Source: Chloroflexota bacterium (GTDB lineage Bacteria; Chloroflexota; Anaerolineae; Anaerolineales; Villigracilaceae). Taken from it: 64,000 bases of DNA. Each line of letters opens with the position of its first letter. The first letter of the stretch is position 1. A program made the position numbers and the translations under genes. The stretch lies in contig VGNE01000004.1 of assembly GCA_016866215.1 (NCBI GenBank), forward strand, positions 44,973 through 108,972. Direction: 5' to 3'. The notes beneath the pieces were generated by a model. It ran no database searches. It saw only the letters and a program-made list of their open reading frames with translations, and was not told where the DNA came from. Below are positions 63,969 through 64,000 of the stretch, piece by piece.

Positions 63969-64000
63969 TTGTCCGACAGCAAGTATGGGATAGATTTCGC

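Overview
The window looks like a chromosomal piece of a Chloroflexota bacterium, most probably class Anaerolineae. This is inferred from the Thr/Pro-rich lipoproteins with SH3b, NBR1-Ig and LysM/CAP modules, the TIGR03663-type membrane glycosyltransferase, the type 2 IPP isomerase, stand-alone small TA modules and many dispersed intergenic repeats. No rRNA or CRISPR array was seen; there is one tRNA (Leu, anticodon UAG). Several genes appear to be transcribed without a leader, because a clear TATAAT-like box ends 5-10 bases before the start codon.

Layout. 1-4111: a membrane protein cut by the window edge, a methyltransferase and a YbaK editing protein that share a palindromic -10 box, a DUF6922/AbiEii toxin-antitoxin pair, an HsdS remnant and a YwaF-like membrane protein. 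4387-8562: tyrosine catabolism (HPPD, homogentisate dioxygenase) interleaved with two lipoproteins. 8625-15320: housekeeping genes (typA, tRNA-Leu, trigger factor, clpP, a HAD phosphatase, rlmN). 15526-22628: a large glycosyltransferase/beta-propeller fusion, sucCD, acpP and fni.

22629-25160 and 28402-32235 are accessory islands made of toxin-antitoxin and small unknown genes, separated by a secreted protein, a DUF4190 protein and uvrB. 32323-50861 returns to core genes (L25, glnS, nnr, a second polytopic glycosyltransferase, mfd, pth, a roadblock protein, pyrG, eno). 51053-51957 is a third accessory spot with a broken VapBC. 52171-59031 holds panB, an unrecognised 420-aa protein, a lone Lrp ligand domain with focA, a CAP/LysM protein, an MTHFR fusion and a TrmH-like methyltransferase. 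59294-64000 is again accessory: small membrane proteins, a PIN-like toxin remnant, an IS3 remnant, a DUF6516 (TumE-like) module, a GNAT and a CPBP protease flanked by inverted repeats.

The most striking pattern is that at three unrelated loci the 3' end of a gene is present in two or three diverged, directly repeated copies, with a co-directional TA or small-gene cassette between them: fni (three copies), an aldehyde dehydrogenase (two) and an ABC transporter ATPase (two). This looks like repeated insertion of cassettes that carry their own version of the host gene's 3' end. In the same modules the toxin is often broken (PemK frameshift, HicA frameshift, VapC nonsense codon, PIN truncation) while the antitoxin is usually open. 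A second theme is that intergenic-type repeats also appear in frame inside core genes (mfd, nnr, rlmN, and the end of fni).
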